The position numbers and the translations under genes were made by a program. Below, one piece after another: positions 1 to 9,090 of a stretch of DNA of 64,000 bases. Source of the DNA: Paracoccaceae bacterium. Its GTDB lineage: Bacteria > Pseudomonadota > Alphaproteobacteria > Rhodobacterales > Rhodobacteraceae. The stretch lies in NCBI GenBank assembly GCA_033344815.1, contig JAWPMR010000001.1:2900136-2964135 (forward strand). Reading direction: 5' to 3'. The stretch's first letter is position 1. Each line of letters opens with the position of its first letter. The notes beneath the pieces were generated by a model. It did not search any database and was not told the DNA's origin. It saw nothing but the letters and a program-made list of their open reading frames with translations.

Positions 1-1444
1 GAATACCCTCTCCGCCTGTTGGTTGACTTTCGATCTGTGTTTCAGCGCCGCGATTGGCCTCATTGTCAAACACCTCGTCATCAGCCCCGATCCCTGCATC
101 TTCTCCGGTATCTGATGCTTCGCGGGTCTCTTCGATATAATCGACGATTTCCTTTGCGGTCTGTAGGTTTTCGGCGGCTCCCGGAAAATCCGGGTCGCGT
201 TCCAACACCGTCTCAAATGCGCGAACCCCATCGCGATATTGGCGGTTCTTGATATGCGCGAGCGCTTGTGTGAAGGCAGCATCTGCTGTTTCAAGACGGT
301 CCAAAGTTTGCACCGCTGCATCGTATTGGCCCGAACGGTAGAGCGCGTGGCCTTTCCATTGCGGATCTGCGAACAGATCGGCGGCCCGTGCAAAGTCGTT
401 CTTGCCATAGGCCAACCAACCCTGTTGATCCGGGGTCAGAAACCAATCCGCGACACCCTCGGCGCGGGCCGTGTTTGGAGAAGAAAGCATCAAAGCCAGT
501 ACGATCACAGCCCACCGCATTGTCCACCCCTGCCGGAACCAGATCAGGGACAGCAATGCCGCCGGCCAGGCCAGCCACCAGCCCCGATCTTCCCAGGGTT
601 GATCCTGGTTCTGCAAGAGCGCACGGCGGTAATCTCTGTTCAGAATCCGGTCCAACTGGGTCACGTCCGCATTGTCGGCTTGGACCCGGACAACGGCTAT
701 ATCAGACAGCATATCCATGCCGCGGTCCTGCTGACCATCCGGGAGCATTGCCAATACTGAAAGTGTGTTCCTCATTGCCTGACTAAGGGTTTCAACATCT
801 GTTGCATCGAGTTTGTCGAGAACAAACAGTATCCCTCCCGGGGAAGCTTCCGCAGCGAGCAGTTCAGTTGCGATTGCAAAGGCGTCAGATGCGTTCGCGC
901 CTTCCTTCGGCATGATTTCAGGCGTCAGACCCTCCAGATAGGGCAACATTACCTGCGCATCTTCTGTGAAGGGCAACACGGGATGCGCTGTGCCCGCATA
1001 GGCAATCAGCGCCGTTCTTGCGCCGGCCCTGAGGTCGAGCAGGTCGCGGATTTTGAATTTCGCACGTGTCAGACGGTCGGGTGCGATATCGGCCTCCATC
1101 ATGGATGGGGTGACCTTCAGAATGATGACGAGCGGTCCGGTTTTTGCGAGAAATGGGTCGACCTGACGGGTCCATGTCGGACCTGACGCACCCAGAACGG
1201 CCAATAGTAAGGCCAATGCCACCCCATCGATTGGTTGAATACGGCTGTTTCGTCGATTGCCCACTGTCAGAGCCTGCTGCAAATGTGGGGCCAGTTTGTG
1301 GGAGGGTTCGTCGCTTTTTTGCAGCGCGCGTCGATTGACCCACCACAATGCCGCAACGGGCAGGGCGAGTAACAGCCATAGGGGGCGCAACAGGTGAAAC
1401 GCTTCAATCCCGAGTAAGAGATCAGAGGGAAGCAATCCGTTCAT
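1..1444 (-). CDS. BatB-like VWA protein fused to TPR region (3' end cut by window)
   Basis: Inner-membrane protein of the MoxR/Bat type, last visible gene of a minus-strand operon. The start is an ATG overlapping the upstream stop (ATGA), which implies translational coupling. About 480 residues are visible. There are membrane segments near residues 20-36 and 73-88, a VWA-like domain from about 105, another membrane segment near 310-325, and then TPR-like helices (around AARADLFADPQW-type repeats) and an acidic tail running off the window. The VWA metal site looks degraded: where the upstream paralogue has D-I-S-G-S, this protein reads K110-V-T-P-S, so the metal-binding Asp is replaced by Lys. 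In this family BatB and BatC (TPR) are often separate; here they are joined. A role in envelope integrity or protein assembly is inferred from the family and is not proven. Confidence 0.8.
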   Translation of the reverse strand, partial: MNGLLPSDLLLGIEAFHLLRPLWLLLALPVAALWWVNRRALQKSDEPSHKLAPHLQQALTVGNRRNSRIQPIDGVALALLLAVLGASGPTWTRQVDPFLAKTGPLVIILKVTPSMMEADIAPDRLTRAKFKIRDLLDLRAGARTALIAYAGTAHPVLPFTEDAQVMLPYLEGLTPEIMPKEGANASDAFAIATELLAAEASPGGILFVLDKLDATDVETLSQAMRNTLSVLAMLPDGQQDRGMDMLSDIAVVRVQADNADVTQLDRILNRDYRRALLQNQDQPWEDRGWWLAWPAALLSLIWFRQGWTMRWAVIVLALMLSSPNTARAEGVADWFLTPDQQGWLAYGKNDFARAADLFADPQWKGHALYRSGQYDAAVQTLDRLETADAAFTQALAHIKNRQYRDGVRAFETVLERDPDFPGAAENLQTAKEIVDYIEETREASDTGEDAGIGADDEVFDNEANRGAETQIESQPTGGEGI

Positions 1445-2424
1445 ACGCGGACCCGGTGCGTTTTGGTGTAGGTGAGAAAGGAAAGAGTCAAAACGCCCAG
1501 GATCACCGCCATACCAAGCACATAATGCGTCAGTTGCGTGCGCGGACGGTAGGAAAGCTGCTCGACCAAACGCGGCGTCATTTCATCAATCTGAGCATAG
1601 GTTTCGGACAGGCCCTCGAGATCGGTGGCAAAAAAACTGCGCCCACCTGTGCGGCTCGCGATGTCCTGAAGCGCGCGGGTATCCACCCGATTCTCGCCTT
1701 CCGCCTCTGGGTCGCCGACACCAATCGTATGGATTTCAACACCTTTGGAACGCGCAATTTCGGCTGCGTTCACCGGACTCATGCGGCTGCCGGTATCCGC
1801 CCCATCAGACAACAGGATCAACAAGCGCTGTTCGATCTCGCTGGCCTCAAAAGTTCGGATAGCAAGGCCAATTGCGTCGCCAATTGCTGTTTGCGGACCG
1901 GCCATGCCTACTTCTGTCTGGGTCAAAAGGGCGCTTATCGTGCTTAGGCTTTCAGTCAGCGGGGCCTGCAAAAACGCCTGTGATCCAAATACGATCAGGG
2001 CTACCCGGTCACCCTCACGGGCGGCCAGGAAATCATCGACTACCGTCTTGACCCCCTCCAGCCGTTGGACAGCCGCCCCATCCGGCGTCGCAAAATCGAC
2101 TGCATCCATAGACCCTGAAATGTCGATTGCCAGCACAACATCGCGGGCAGATTTGGTGATTTCAATGGGTGCACCTAACCGCTCGGGCCGTGCCAGCGCG
2201 ATGACCATCAAGACCCAGATCAAAACTGCTGCGATCATCTGCAGTCGCGTGCGGCGTATCACAATGGCACCCGGGCCAGCTATTGCATCCGCCGCAGATA
2301 TGATGCGACGGAAGAAAGGGAAGCGCACTGCTGTTACCTGTTCGCGGCGCGGCGGTGAGAATCGCCATATGATCCATGGCAAGGGCAGTGCCAGGAGGGC
2401 GAATGGGAACGCCAGCGAAATCAC
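1441..2424 (-). CDS. BatA-like VWA domain membrane protein
   Basis: VWA-domain protein of the aerotolerance (BatA) type, 327 residues. I chose the GTG start at 2424 because it overlaps the stop of the DUF4381 gene (GTGA) and places a hydrophobic segment right at the N-terminus; an ATG further upstream would lie inside that gene. Visible parts: membrane segments near residues 4-20 and 62-79, then a VWA domain with an intact MIDAS motif D101-I-S-G-S105, a conserved LSDGADTG-type strand, and a C-terminal membrane helix. The layout (two N-terminal helices, VWA, one C-terminal helix) is standard for BatA. It probably works with the MoxR ATPase and DUF58 protein encoded upstream. The precise substrate is unknown. 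Confidence 0.87.
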   Translation of the reverse strand: MISLAFPFALLALPLPWIIWRFSPPRREQVTAVRFPFFRRIISAADAIAGPGAIVIRRTRLQMIAAVLIWVLMVIALARPERLGAPIEITKSARDVVLAIDISGSMDAVDFATPDGAAVQRLEGVKTVVDDFLAAREGDRVALIVFGSQAFLQAPLTESLSTISALLTQTEVGMAGPQTAIGDAIGLAIRTFEASEIEQRLLILLSDGADTGSRMSPVNAAEIARSKGVEIHTIGVGDPEAEGENRVDTRALQDIASRTGGRSFFATDLEGLSETYAQIDEMTPRLVEQLSYRPRTQLTHYVLGMAVILGVLTLSFLTYTKTHRVRV

Positions 2425-2903
2425 TGATGCGCCTGATGGCGATGGTGCCGGATCCAGCTTTCGGCAATTCTGGTCAATTCGCGCGGGTCGCATTGTGTTT
2501 GCTGGTAAGGCACATAAGCGAGGATTTGTCCGGAGCCTTGGCGGAACGTGTCGCCCCCAGCGGTTTCATCGAGAAATGCCAGCCAGTCGGCGCCGCTCAA
2601 GCTGGCAACATCCGTTCTTGGAAATGCAACAAGTGCCGTTCTGCGCAAAATTCCCGCCACGGCCACCGGATCATTCCCGACAGTTTGCAAGGCGGAGAGC
2701 GCCGCGCGGCGATAGGCATTTTCGCCGCGTTTCTTGTGCCAATAGAGCAAGGCAACTACTATACTCATCGCAAGGAACACAGCCAAAGCGATCCACCCAA
2801 CAGTTTGCGGGATCATCGAAACAGGCGCGGGTTCCGGGGGCAGAACCAATCTGTCGATCAGATCGACCAGGGTAATCGGATCCGGTGCGACGTCTTGGGT
2901 CAT
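2421..2903 (-). CDS. DUF4381 family membrane protein
   Basis: Small protein of 160 residues that starts with an ATG overlapping the end of the DUF58 gene (ATGA). It begins with a short segment rich in Pro and Leu, then has one strong membrane helix at about residues 33-52 followed by a basic, helical cytoplasmic part with a Trp-rich C-terminus. Size, helix position and place between DUF58 and the VWA gene match DUF4381, which is regularly found in MoxR/DUF58/VWA operons. It has no known enzymatic motif and probably acts as a membrane scaffold of the complex. Confidence 0.8.
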   Translation of the reverse strand: MTQDVAPDPITLVDLIDRLVLPPEPAPVSMIPQTVGWIALAVFLAMSIVVALLYWHKKRGENAYRRAALSALQTVGNDPVAVAGILRRTALVAFPRTDVASLSGADWLAFLDETAGGDTFRQGSGQILAYVPYQQTQCDPRELTRIAESWIRHHRHQAHQ

Positions 2904-3889
2904 CGTGATGCAAGCCCCATAAGCCGTCGCATCTGTGCCAAGCTGTCTTCGGCTGAGCTCAGAGGCAAGACAGGCACGCCCAATGTGCGTTTCCAATCCA
3001 GAACTTGCGCCAAACGACCTTGCGACATTGCATGCAAATTGTGGCGCACGGCTTCGTCACCCGTGTCAATCTCCGCTTGCAACTCCCCGTTCGAGATGAC
3101 CAACCGCATAGCTTTGGGGATTTCATCTGCCATCGGGTCAGACACCAGACCCAATACAAGATCATTGTGACGTGACAAGCTGCTGATCAGCTTTTGCGTC
3201 AAATCATCAATCACGTCGAAATCAGAAAAAACCACGATCAGATGGTTACGCGGGGCGATACGACTGACCGATTGCAACACGCGGTTCAATGACATGGGTG
3301 TTTGGTCTGGGGCGTCAGCGCGCAGTAATCCATTGGCACTTGATATGGCACTCAGGAATCGGTTGAGCGCGGCGCGGCTGCGTTGGGGTCGAATCTCGGC
3401 AAGTGTTTCATCACCGAAAACGATACCACCGACCCGGTCGCCCTGATCCAATATGCGAAACGCGGTCACGGCGGCGCATTCAGCAGCAGTCACTGATTTC
3501 ATGTTCAAAACGGACCCAAAAAACATAGACATACGCTGATCTACAACAATCAGACTGGGGCGATCCCGTTCTTCAGTGAAAACACGGACATGCGGTTTGC
3601 CGGTGCGCGCGGTCACTTTCCAATCAATCGAGCGCACATCATCGGAGGGCAGATAGTCCCGCAATTCCTCAAAGTTCAATCCCCGCCCGCGCATCCGTGA
3701 CGCATGCCGTCCATTCAAGGCACTACGCGCTGGTTGCCGCGGCAAGAAACTGAGCGATGTCGCGCGCCGCTCCAATCCACGCAGATGATTGAGGTCAACC
3801 GATATGCGCGGATCCAAAGTCGCGGCCTCATCGGGCAGGTCGCGCGCGGGTATCAAACCAGATCGAATACGAGCAGCCTTATCGAACAT
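2900..3889 (-). CDS. DUF58 domain-containing protein
   Basis: 329 residues. The hallmark DUF58 region is visible around residues 68-110: GRGLNFEELRDY, then SDDVRSIDWK and a T-x-x-x-G-x-P-x-V-R segment, followed by a VWA-like fold with VVDQRMSM in place of the usual acidic MIDAS loop. There is no predicted membrane segment, unlike longer family members that carry two N-terminal helices. It starts 10 bases downstream of the MoxR gene and overlaps the DUF4381 gene by 4 bases. Family knowledge places DUF58 as the partner of MoxR ATPases; the molecular job is unresolved. Confidence 0.88.
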   Translation of the reverse strand: MFDKAARIRSGLIPARDLPDEAATLDPRISVDLNHLRGLERRATSLSFLPRQPARSALNGRHASRMRGRGLNFEELRDYLPSDDVRSIDWKVTARTGKPHVRVFTEERDRPSLIVVDQRMSMFFGSVLNMKSVTAAECAAVTAFRILDQGDRVGGIVFGDETLAEIRPQRSRAALNRFLSAISSANGLLRADAPDQTPMSLNRVLQSVSRIAPRNHLIVVFSDFDVIDDLTQKLISSLSRHNDLVLGLVSDPMADEIPKAMRLVISNGELQAEIDTGDEAVRHNLHAMSQGRLAQVLDWKRTLGVPVLPLSSAEDSLAQMRRLMGLASR

Positions 3890-3899
3890 AAAATAGTCC

Positions 3900-4895
3900 T
3901 CAGGTCAGCGCTACCTGCGCAATCAATTCATCGACCACCTGATCAGGTGTGACGCCTTCGCCTTGGGCTTCATAGCTCAAGCCCAGACGATGTCGGAACA
4001 CATTTGCCGCGATCGCGCGTACATCGAGGGGATCGACATAGTCGCGCCCATTGAGCCAAGCATGGGTGCGACCGCATTTATCAAGTGCAAGCGACGCGCG
4101 CGGGCTGGCTCCGATGTCGATCCAGCGGCCCAAATCTGACCCGAACTGCCCCGGAATACGTGTCGCATTGACCAGATCCGCCATGTATCGCTCCATGGCA
4201 TCAGACACGTGAATGTCAACGATTTCACGACGTGCCTGAAAGACTGCGTCCTGCGGGATGGCAAGAACCAGGTCTTTCTTGGCTGTGTCTTTGGGAGCGT
4301 TCGCTGCGGCCTCTTCACCACGCACCAGACGGATTACTTTCACCTCATCTTCAACCGGCGGATAGGTGATCAAAACATGCATCAGGAAACGGTCCATCTG
4401 CGCTTCGGGGAGCGGATATGTCCCCTCCTGTTCGATAGGGTTCTGCGTGGCCATGACCATGAACAGCGGTGGTAAATCATGGGTGGTTCCGGCCACTGTA
4501 ACCTGTCGTTCTTCCATGGCTTCCAGAAGGGCCGCCTGTACCTTGGCCGGCGCCCGGTTGATCTCATCCGCCAGAACTACATTGGCAAAAATTGGACCGG
4601 GATCGAAACGGAACTCTGAGCCGTTGTCGGTCTGATAATAAATCTCTGTACCCGTGACATCTGAGGGCAACAGGTCCGGCGTGAATTGGATGCGGCTGAA
4701 ATCACACTCCAGATTCTTTGCCAACGCCTTGATCGCGCGTGTCTTTGCCAGCCCAGGCAATCCTTCGACAAGCAAGTTGCCATTGGCCAGAAGGCCGATG
4801 ACGAGGCGTTCGACCACATCGCGTTGCCCTATAATGGATTTTCCCATACGGGCGATCAAGTCTTCTATCTGCACGCGAGCCTGACTGGTTTCCAT
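3900..4895 (-). CDS. MoxR-family AAA+ ATPase
   Basis: 331 residues, the normal length for MoxR (AAA_3) ATPases. Walker A is G45-LPGLAKT52 and Walker B runs to D110-E111 (VVLADEINRAP), followed by the typical QAALLEAMEE segment and sensor region ATQNPIEQEGTYPLPEAQMDRF. MoxR proteins act as cytoplasmic chaperone-like ATPases that remodel or assemble VWA-domain partners. Two VWA proteins and DUF58/DUF4381 follow in the same operon, which supports that role here. The gene starts 15 bases after the stop of the alkaline phosphatase gene, so both may share a transcript. Confidence 0.93.
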   Translation of the reverse strand: METSQARVQIEDLIARMGKSIIGQRDVVERLVIGLLANGNLLVEGLPGLAKTRAIKALAKNLECDFSRIQFTPDLLPSDVTGTEIYYQTDNGSEFRFDPGPIFANVVLADEINRAPAKVQAALLEAMEERQVTVAGTTHDLPPLFMVMATQNPIEQEGTYPLPEAQMDRFLMHVLITYPPVEDEVKVIRLVRGEEAAANAPKDTAKKDLVLAIPQDAVFQARREIVDIHVSDAMERYMADLVNATRIPGQFGSDLGRWIDIGASPRASLALDKCGRTHAWLNGRDYVDPLDVRAIAANVFRHRLGLSYEAQGEGVTPDQVVDELIAQVALT

Positions 4896-4910
4896 AAGCT
4901 TCTAGTTTTC

Positions 4911-6611
4911 CTATTTCAAAGCTTCTAACAGCGGTTCACCGATCGCGCCGCTTGGAGGTTTCGTTCCCATATAGGCAGCAATTGTCGGCGCCACGTCTAC
5001 AGTTTCAACCGCCCGCGCGACACGACCCGGAGTTATGCCGGGACCTGTGATAATGATTGGCACGTGGGTGTCATAGGTCCAGGGCGATCCATGCGCAGAG
5101 GCCACGCTCAACCCATCAAAATCTGCCACAAACCAGTGCGGTTCGAACACGACGTAAATGTCACCAGAGCGGTCCGGGTGAAAATTCGACAGCACAGCCT
5201 GTGTAATGCGGGTATCTGGAATGTCACCGACACGCAGCGCCTGGCTTTCGACAGCATAGGCGATACCGGCCATTTTCTGAAGCTCTTCTGCCACCGCAGC
5301 CTCAACCTCTTCCGCATCCAAACCGGCTTGGGCAATCGCTTTAGTGTTCAGATAAATATAGGGGTTGGTGAAGCTATCAATCAGCTCTTCGGAGAGACCA
5401 AACTTACTCTTTAGTCGTTCAAATCCCTCAGAGACCTCAGCAGCATCAAACAAAAAAGTCTTTGCTTGAATGCCAAGTGTCTTGAGATACCCCGGCGCTT
5501 CCGGTGCCCCGTGATCTGCCGAGAGCACAATCATCGTATTGTCCAGACCCACGGACTCATCCACAAAGCTCAGCAAATCCGCCAGCGTGCGATCCAACTG
5601 TTTGATGTTGTCCTCTGCTTCAAGGCTGGAAGGGCCAAAGATGTGGCCAACATAGTCCGTCGAGGACAGGCTCACGCTCATGAAATCGGGTACATCATCC
5701 TGCCCAACTTCTTCTGCAACCATCAGTGCTTTTGCAAAATCGACAGTAATCTCGTCGCCTGCCGGGCTCAGCGTCAAAAGCGTGGTGTAATATTTGCTAT
5801 CAGCTTTCCCATAGCTGTGGGGGAACGTGCGACCGAAGCCCGGGAAATCAGTTTCCCACGGCTGGTTGTCGCGGTCCGCAAACATGTAGTTTGAGCGGTC
5901 CAGTGAAAGCGTCCAGTCGGTTTCTGCGTAGGACGCAACAATGCCTTTCTGCTCCCATGCCGCCATCCAATCAGGATAAGCGTCCCGATAAAAAGTGCTT
6001 GTTACAAACCGACCTTCGGCTTTGGAAAACCAATAGGCATCCCCCGCGTGACCGGCAAAAGAGATCGCACCGCGATCCTTGACGGAGACGCCAAAAACTT
6101 TGGCCTTTGGTCCAAAGTGCAACGCAATTTCATCGCCAATAGTAGACGTAAGGATGTTGCCCGGGGATCGGCCATCCGTGGTCGCGGCACGTTGTGTCGG
6201 ATCAATTTCCGCGGATTGATCAATTCCTTTTGCGCCGACCAAAGGATAATCCGGGTCCTGCACGTTATAAAACTGTGTGTTGGTCTTGCGGTCAAACCAA
6301 ACATTGGCGACCATACCATGGATCGCCGGATCAGTTCCGGTTGATAGGGTCGTATGCCCAACAATCGTTTCGGTATTGGCGTGGCGATGATGCGCGTTCA
6401 CAAACACCGCTCCGTTTTCCAATAAATATGTGAACCCACCTTCCCCAAACCCAGCGCCAAAGCGATCGATCAGATCGCCGCGCAATTGATCCACCGTGAT
6501 CTGTAACACCAAACGTGGTTTGTCGGCACCAGGTGCGGAAAATGCAGACCCCGTTACGCTCAAAAACAAAGCTGAGCATGCGAATACGGTGGACAATGTT
6601 TTGGGTATCAT
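4911..6611 (-). CDS. PafA-type alkaline phosphatase (secreted phosphomonoesterase)
   Basis: 566 residues with a Sec signal peptide (residues 1 to about 26, ending SAFSA). It belongs to the alkaline phosphatase/phosphodiesterase superfamily. A metal Asp is D41 (VDQLRGD) and the nucleophile is probably T82 in NTETIVGHTT. N103 (VANVWFD) and the pair K178/R180 (SVKDRGAI) match the Asn, Lys and Arg that make Flavobacterium-type PafA a monoesterase, unlike the NPP diesterases that lack the K-x-R pair. Later metal ligands are visible in LSADHGAPE and ASAHGSPW. Its probable job is periplasmic release of phosphate from organic phosphate esters. It lies upstream of the MoxR operon with only 15 bases between them. 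No Pho box was recognised upstream. Confidence 0.85.
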   Translation of the reverse strand: MIPKTLSTVFACSALFLSVTGSAFSAPGADKPRLVLQITVDQLRGDLIDRFGAGFGEGGFTYLLENGAVFVNAHHRHANTETIVGHTTLSTGTDPAIHGMVANVWFDRKTNTQFYNVQDPDYPLVGAKGIDQSAEIDPTQRAATTDGRSPGNILTSTIGDEIALHFGPKAKVFGVSVKDRGAISFAGHAGDAYWFSKAEGRFVTSTFYRDAYPDWMAAWEQKGIVASYAETDWTLSLDRSNYMFADRDNQPWETDFPGFGRTFPHSYGKADSKYYTTLLTLSPAGDEITVDFAKALMVAEEVGQDDVPDFMSVSLSSTDYVGHIFGPSSLEAEDNIKQLDRTLADLLSFVDESVGLDNTMIVLSADHGAPEAPGYLKTLGIQAKTFLFDAAEVSEGFERLKSKFGLSEELIDSFTNPYIYLNTKAIAQAGLDAEEVEAAVAEELQKMAGIAYAVESQALRVGDIPDTRITQAVLSNFHPDRSGDIYVVFEPHWFVADFDGLSVASAHGSPWTYDTHVPIIITGPGITPGRVARAVETVDVAPTIAAYMGTKPPSGAIGEPLLEALK

Positions 6612-6770
6612 CTGGCGGTTATCCTCAAGTTCGGCGCTGCCCGGGAAATGCAGGTGCGCGGCTCAAGACATGAATTGAACTCGCAGACTGTTTTGGTGAT
6701 CGCTGGATTTCCACCCGCGCCATCGATCAAACCGTGGGACTGGTCACAGAACGCACCAAACATAGTATGC

Positions 6771-6812
6771 AAAAGAAAATGGCGCCCTCCCCACAAGACG
6801 GGAGGACGCCAT
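6771..6812 (-). terminator. Rho-independent terminator of the sulfatase gene
   Basis: A strong inverted repeat: the arms at 6779-6791 and 6800-6812 pair over about 12 bases (ATGGCG.CCTCCC with GGGAGG.CGCCAT), with an 8-base loop. Read on the minus strand it comes about 10 bases after the sulfatase stop codon and is followed by TTTTCTTTT, the classic layout of an intrinsic terminator. Confidence 0.88.
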
Positions 6813-6822
6813 AATCCGTGTT

Positions 6823-8397
6823 TTACTTAGAACCGATTTGCGAGAAGATTTTGTCTTTCGCATCCCCGATTGTGAAGCTGCCGGGTTTCTGGCGCGGCGG
6901 GAATTCTTCGAATGTTTCGAGGAATTCGCCGACATAAACAGCGGCTGGCAACAGCAGGAAGACGTGGTTCAGATACCAATCCCAATAGGTGTTGGACGTA
7001 ATGTTGGCACGTTCATAGGGATCGCGACGCAGGTTGAACAGCAGCGGAATGCGCAGTTCCGTCCAGGGCTCGGCCCATGCCCGCAGTGTCTGCGGATAGC
7101 GATGCTCCAGGAAGATCGCCTTCCAGTCGTTGTAGCGCAGCGCCGTCAAATCACCGTCATCGGAGAAGTAGAAGATCTCGTTGCGAGGCGTGGTTTCCTC
7201 TTCGCCCAGAAGATAGGGAAGCGTGTTGTAACCATCCAGATGAACTTTGTAATCACGGCCACCGCCAACTTCGGCGACGGTCACACCCTCGAGCAACTGC
7301 TCCTTGATGTCTGACACGCCTGCCATTGCGAGGAACGTGGGCAACCAGTCCATATGATGCATGATCTCGTTGGACACGGAACCGGGTTCAATTCGACCGG
7401 GCCACCGCACCATTGCAGGCACACGCCAGCCGCCTTCCCAGTTGGTGTTCTTCTCACCGCGGAAAGGTGTCATCGCCGCATCTGGCCAGCTGTTCATATG
7501 CGGACCATTGTCGGTGGAATAAAAGACAAAGGTGTTATCCGCAATTTCCAGCTCATCCAGTTTGTCGAGGAACAAACCGATGTGACGGTCATGCTCGACC
7601 ATACCATCTGCATATTCATCCTGACCGGAAATACCGCGCAGCTCGTCTTTGACGTGCGTGCGGAAGTGCATCCGCGTACCGGACCACCAGACAAACCAGG
7701 GCGTGCCTTCGGCAGTTTTACGTTCAATGAAATCAAGAGCCGCAGCACTTGTTTCGTCGTCAACCGTTTCCATGCGCTTTTTGGTCAACGGGCCGGTGTC
7801 TTCGATCTCACCGTCGGCAGAGGATTTCACAACGCCACGCGGACCAAACCGCTCGCGGAACGCGGGATCGGTCGGATAGTCTTCAAGTTCAGGCTCTTCT
7901 TCCGCGTTCAGGTGGTAAAGATTGCCAAAGAATTCGTCGAAACCATTGTTGGTTGGCAGCATCTCATCGCGATCGCCAAGGTGGTTCTTGCCGAATTGAC
8001 CGGTGTCATAGCCTTGGCCTTTCAGCAGACCCGCAATGGTCGGGTCTTCGATTTGCATGCCTTCAGCGGCACCTGGCATGCCCACTTTGGACAGGCCTGT
8101 GCGGAACACAGACTGGCCCATGATGAAACTGGAACGGCCAGCAGTACAGGACTGTTCGCCATAGTAGTCGGTAAAAATGAGGCCCTCATCGGCAATCTTG
8201 TCGATGTTTGGCGTTCGATATCCCATCACACCCATTGTGTAGGCGGAAATATTGGATTGGCCGATATCATCGCCCCAAATCACAAGAATGTTTGGCTTCT
8301 CTGTCTGTGCCGAGGCTTGCGTCGCAATAACAGCCGCCCCTAAAAGCGCGCAAGCCGACCCAAGCATTCGCCTCGTTAACCCGAAAACCGCATCCAT
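6823..8397 (-). CDS. Secreted arylsulfatase-type sulfatase
   Basis: 524 residues with an N-terminal signal peptide (cleavage probably after about residue 30, ASAQ). The sulfatase core is clear: D43-D44 near the N-terminus, the segment GYRTPNIDKIADEG, and the formylglycine motif C84-TAGR88. This is the C-x-A-x-R version of the usual C-x-P-x-R, in which Cys would be oxidised to formylglycine. Further metal or sulfate ligands appear as GKNHLGD and YSTDNGPH. It starts with a good ribosome site (GGGAGAG, five bases before ATG). It should cleave sulfate esters in the periplasm or outside the cell, a common trait of marine bacteria using sulfated polysaccharide. The substrate cannot be read from sequence. 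It stands alone with its own terminator; no formylglycine-generating enzyme gene is nearby. Confidence 0.9.
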   Translation of the reverse strand: MDAVFGLTRRMLGSACALLGAAVIATQASAQTEKPNILVIWGDDIGQSNISAYTMGVMGYRTPNIDKIADEGLIFTDYYGEQSCTAGRSSFIMGQSVFRTGLSKVGMPGAAEGMQIEDPTIAGLLKGQGYDTGQFGKNHLGDRDEMLPTNNGFDEFFGNLYHLNAEEEPELEDYPTDPAFRERFGPRGVVKSSADGEIEDTGPLTKKRMETVDDETSAAALDFIERKTAEGTPWFVWWSGTRMHFRTHVKDELRGISGQDEYADGMVEHDRHIGLFLDKLDELEIADNTFVFYSTDNGPHMNSWPDAAMTPFRGEKNTNWEGGWRVPAMVRWPGRIEPGSVSNEIMHHMDWLPTFLAMAGVSDIKEQLLEGVTVAEVGGGRDYKVHLDGYNTLPYLLGEEETTPRNEIFYFSDDGDLTALRYNDWKAIFLEHRYPQTLRAWAEPWTELRIPLLFNLRRDPYERANITSNTYWDWYLNHVFLLLPAAVYVGEFLETFEEFPPRQKPGSFTIGDAKDKIFSQIGSK

Positions 8398-8700
8398 ACA
8401 TACTCTCCCAGTCGCTCGTGTTTAGATTGTGCTAACAATTTCGTGATCCGACTTGAAAGTCAACAATCCGGGAAAAAAGTGATGATTGTCATCGGTTGTA
8501 CCGGTAATCACGCGGACTGCGGCGCATATCGCCAATGCGGCCCCCTTTTTCAGGCGCTGGACAGGTGCACACTTGAAACAATTGCTTTTTTTGGGGTCAG
8601 GCGCGAAGATGAAAACAAACGCTGATGCGGCTATCGCTGGTCCATTTAAATAATTTGAGCGCGGTTGGCGCGTATGATGCACGCAACCAGGGATCGCGTC
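8398..8700. other. Intergenic region, no gene seen
   Basis: About 300 bases between mrpG and the sulfatase start. It must hold the sulfatase promoter. A TGTGCTAA half-site at about 8433 resembles the half-site of the LacI operator at 42587, but it has no second arm, so I make no claim. No convincing terminator for the mrp operon was seen. Confidence 0.5.
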
Positions 8701-9090
8701 TCACTCTACCTTGGGGACTGCGATTTCCCGATCCGCTTCTGGTACATTCAGCGTTGACCAGGTTTCGTCATGCGCAGGGGCGGGCGGTGTATCACACGCA
8801 CGTTTGTGGATGTTTACCTTGGCGATGAAGTTTGCCGAAATCGGTGCGGTCACAAAAAGAAATGCCATGATGAGGACTTCGTGCATGGACCCGTCGCCAA
8901 ATGTATACGCATGAATCATGGAGGCCAGAAGCAAAGATCCGATCCCGACTGTACCAACCTTGGTGGGAGCATGTAGGCGGATCATCGAATCGTTGAATCT
9001 GAGCAATCCGATGGCGCCAACCAGAGCAAAAATCGAGCCGATGATCAGGGCGAGTGCAACAGCGTATGTTCCAATAATTTCAGTGGTCAT
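8701..9090 (-). CDS. mrpG: Na+/H+ antiporter subunit G
   Basis: 129 residues, last gene of the Mrp operon. Three membrane segments (about residues 8-28, 40-60 and 66-86) and the family segment RLHAPTKVGTVG are present. The C-terminus extends as a hydrophilic tail of about 30 residues. MrpG is a small accessory subunit of the multi-subunit cation/proton antiporter in the inner membrane. The ATG overlaps the mrpF stop (ATGA). Confidence 0.92.
   Translation of the reverse strand: MTTEIIGTYAVALALIIGSIFALVGAIGLLRFNDSMIRLHAPTKVGTVGIGSLLLASMIHAYTFGDGSMHEVLIMAFLFVTAPISANFIAKVNIHKRACDTPPAPAHDETWSTLNVPEADREIAVPKVE

Noticed and set aside
1745-2875. 376-codon plus-strand open frame
   Set aside because: Antisense to the BatA-like and DUF4381 genes; no family features.
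7354-8343. 329-codon plus-strand open frame
   Set aside because: Antisense to the sulfatase gene.
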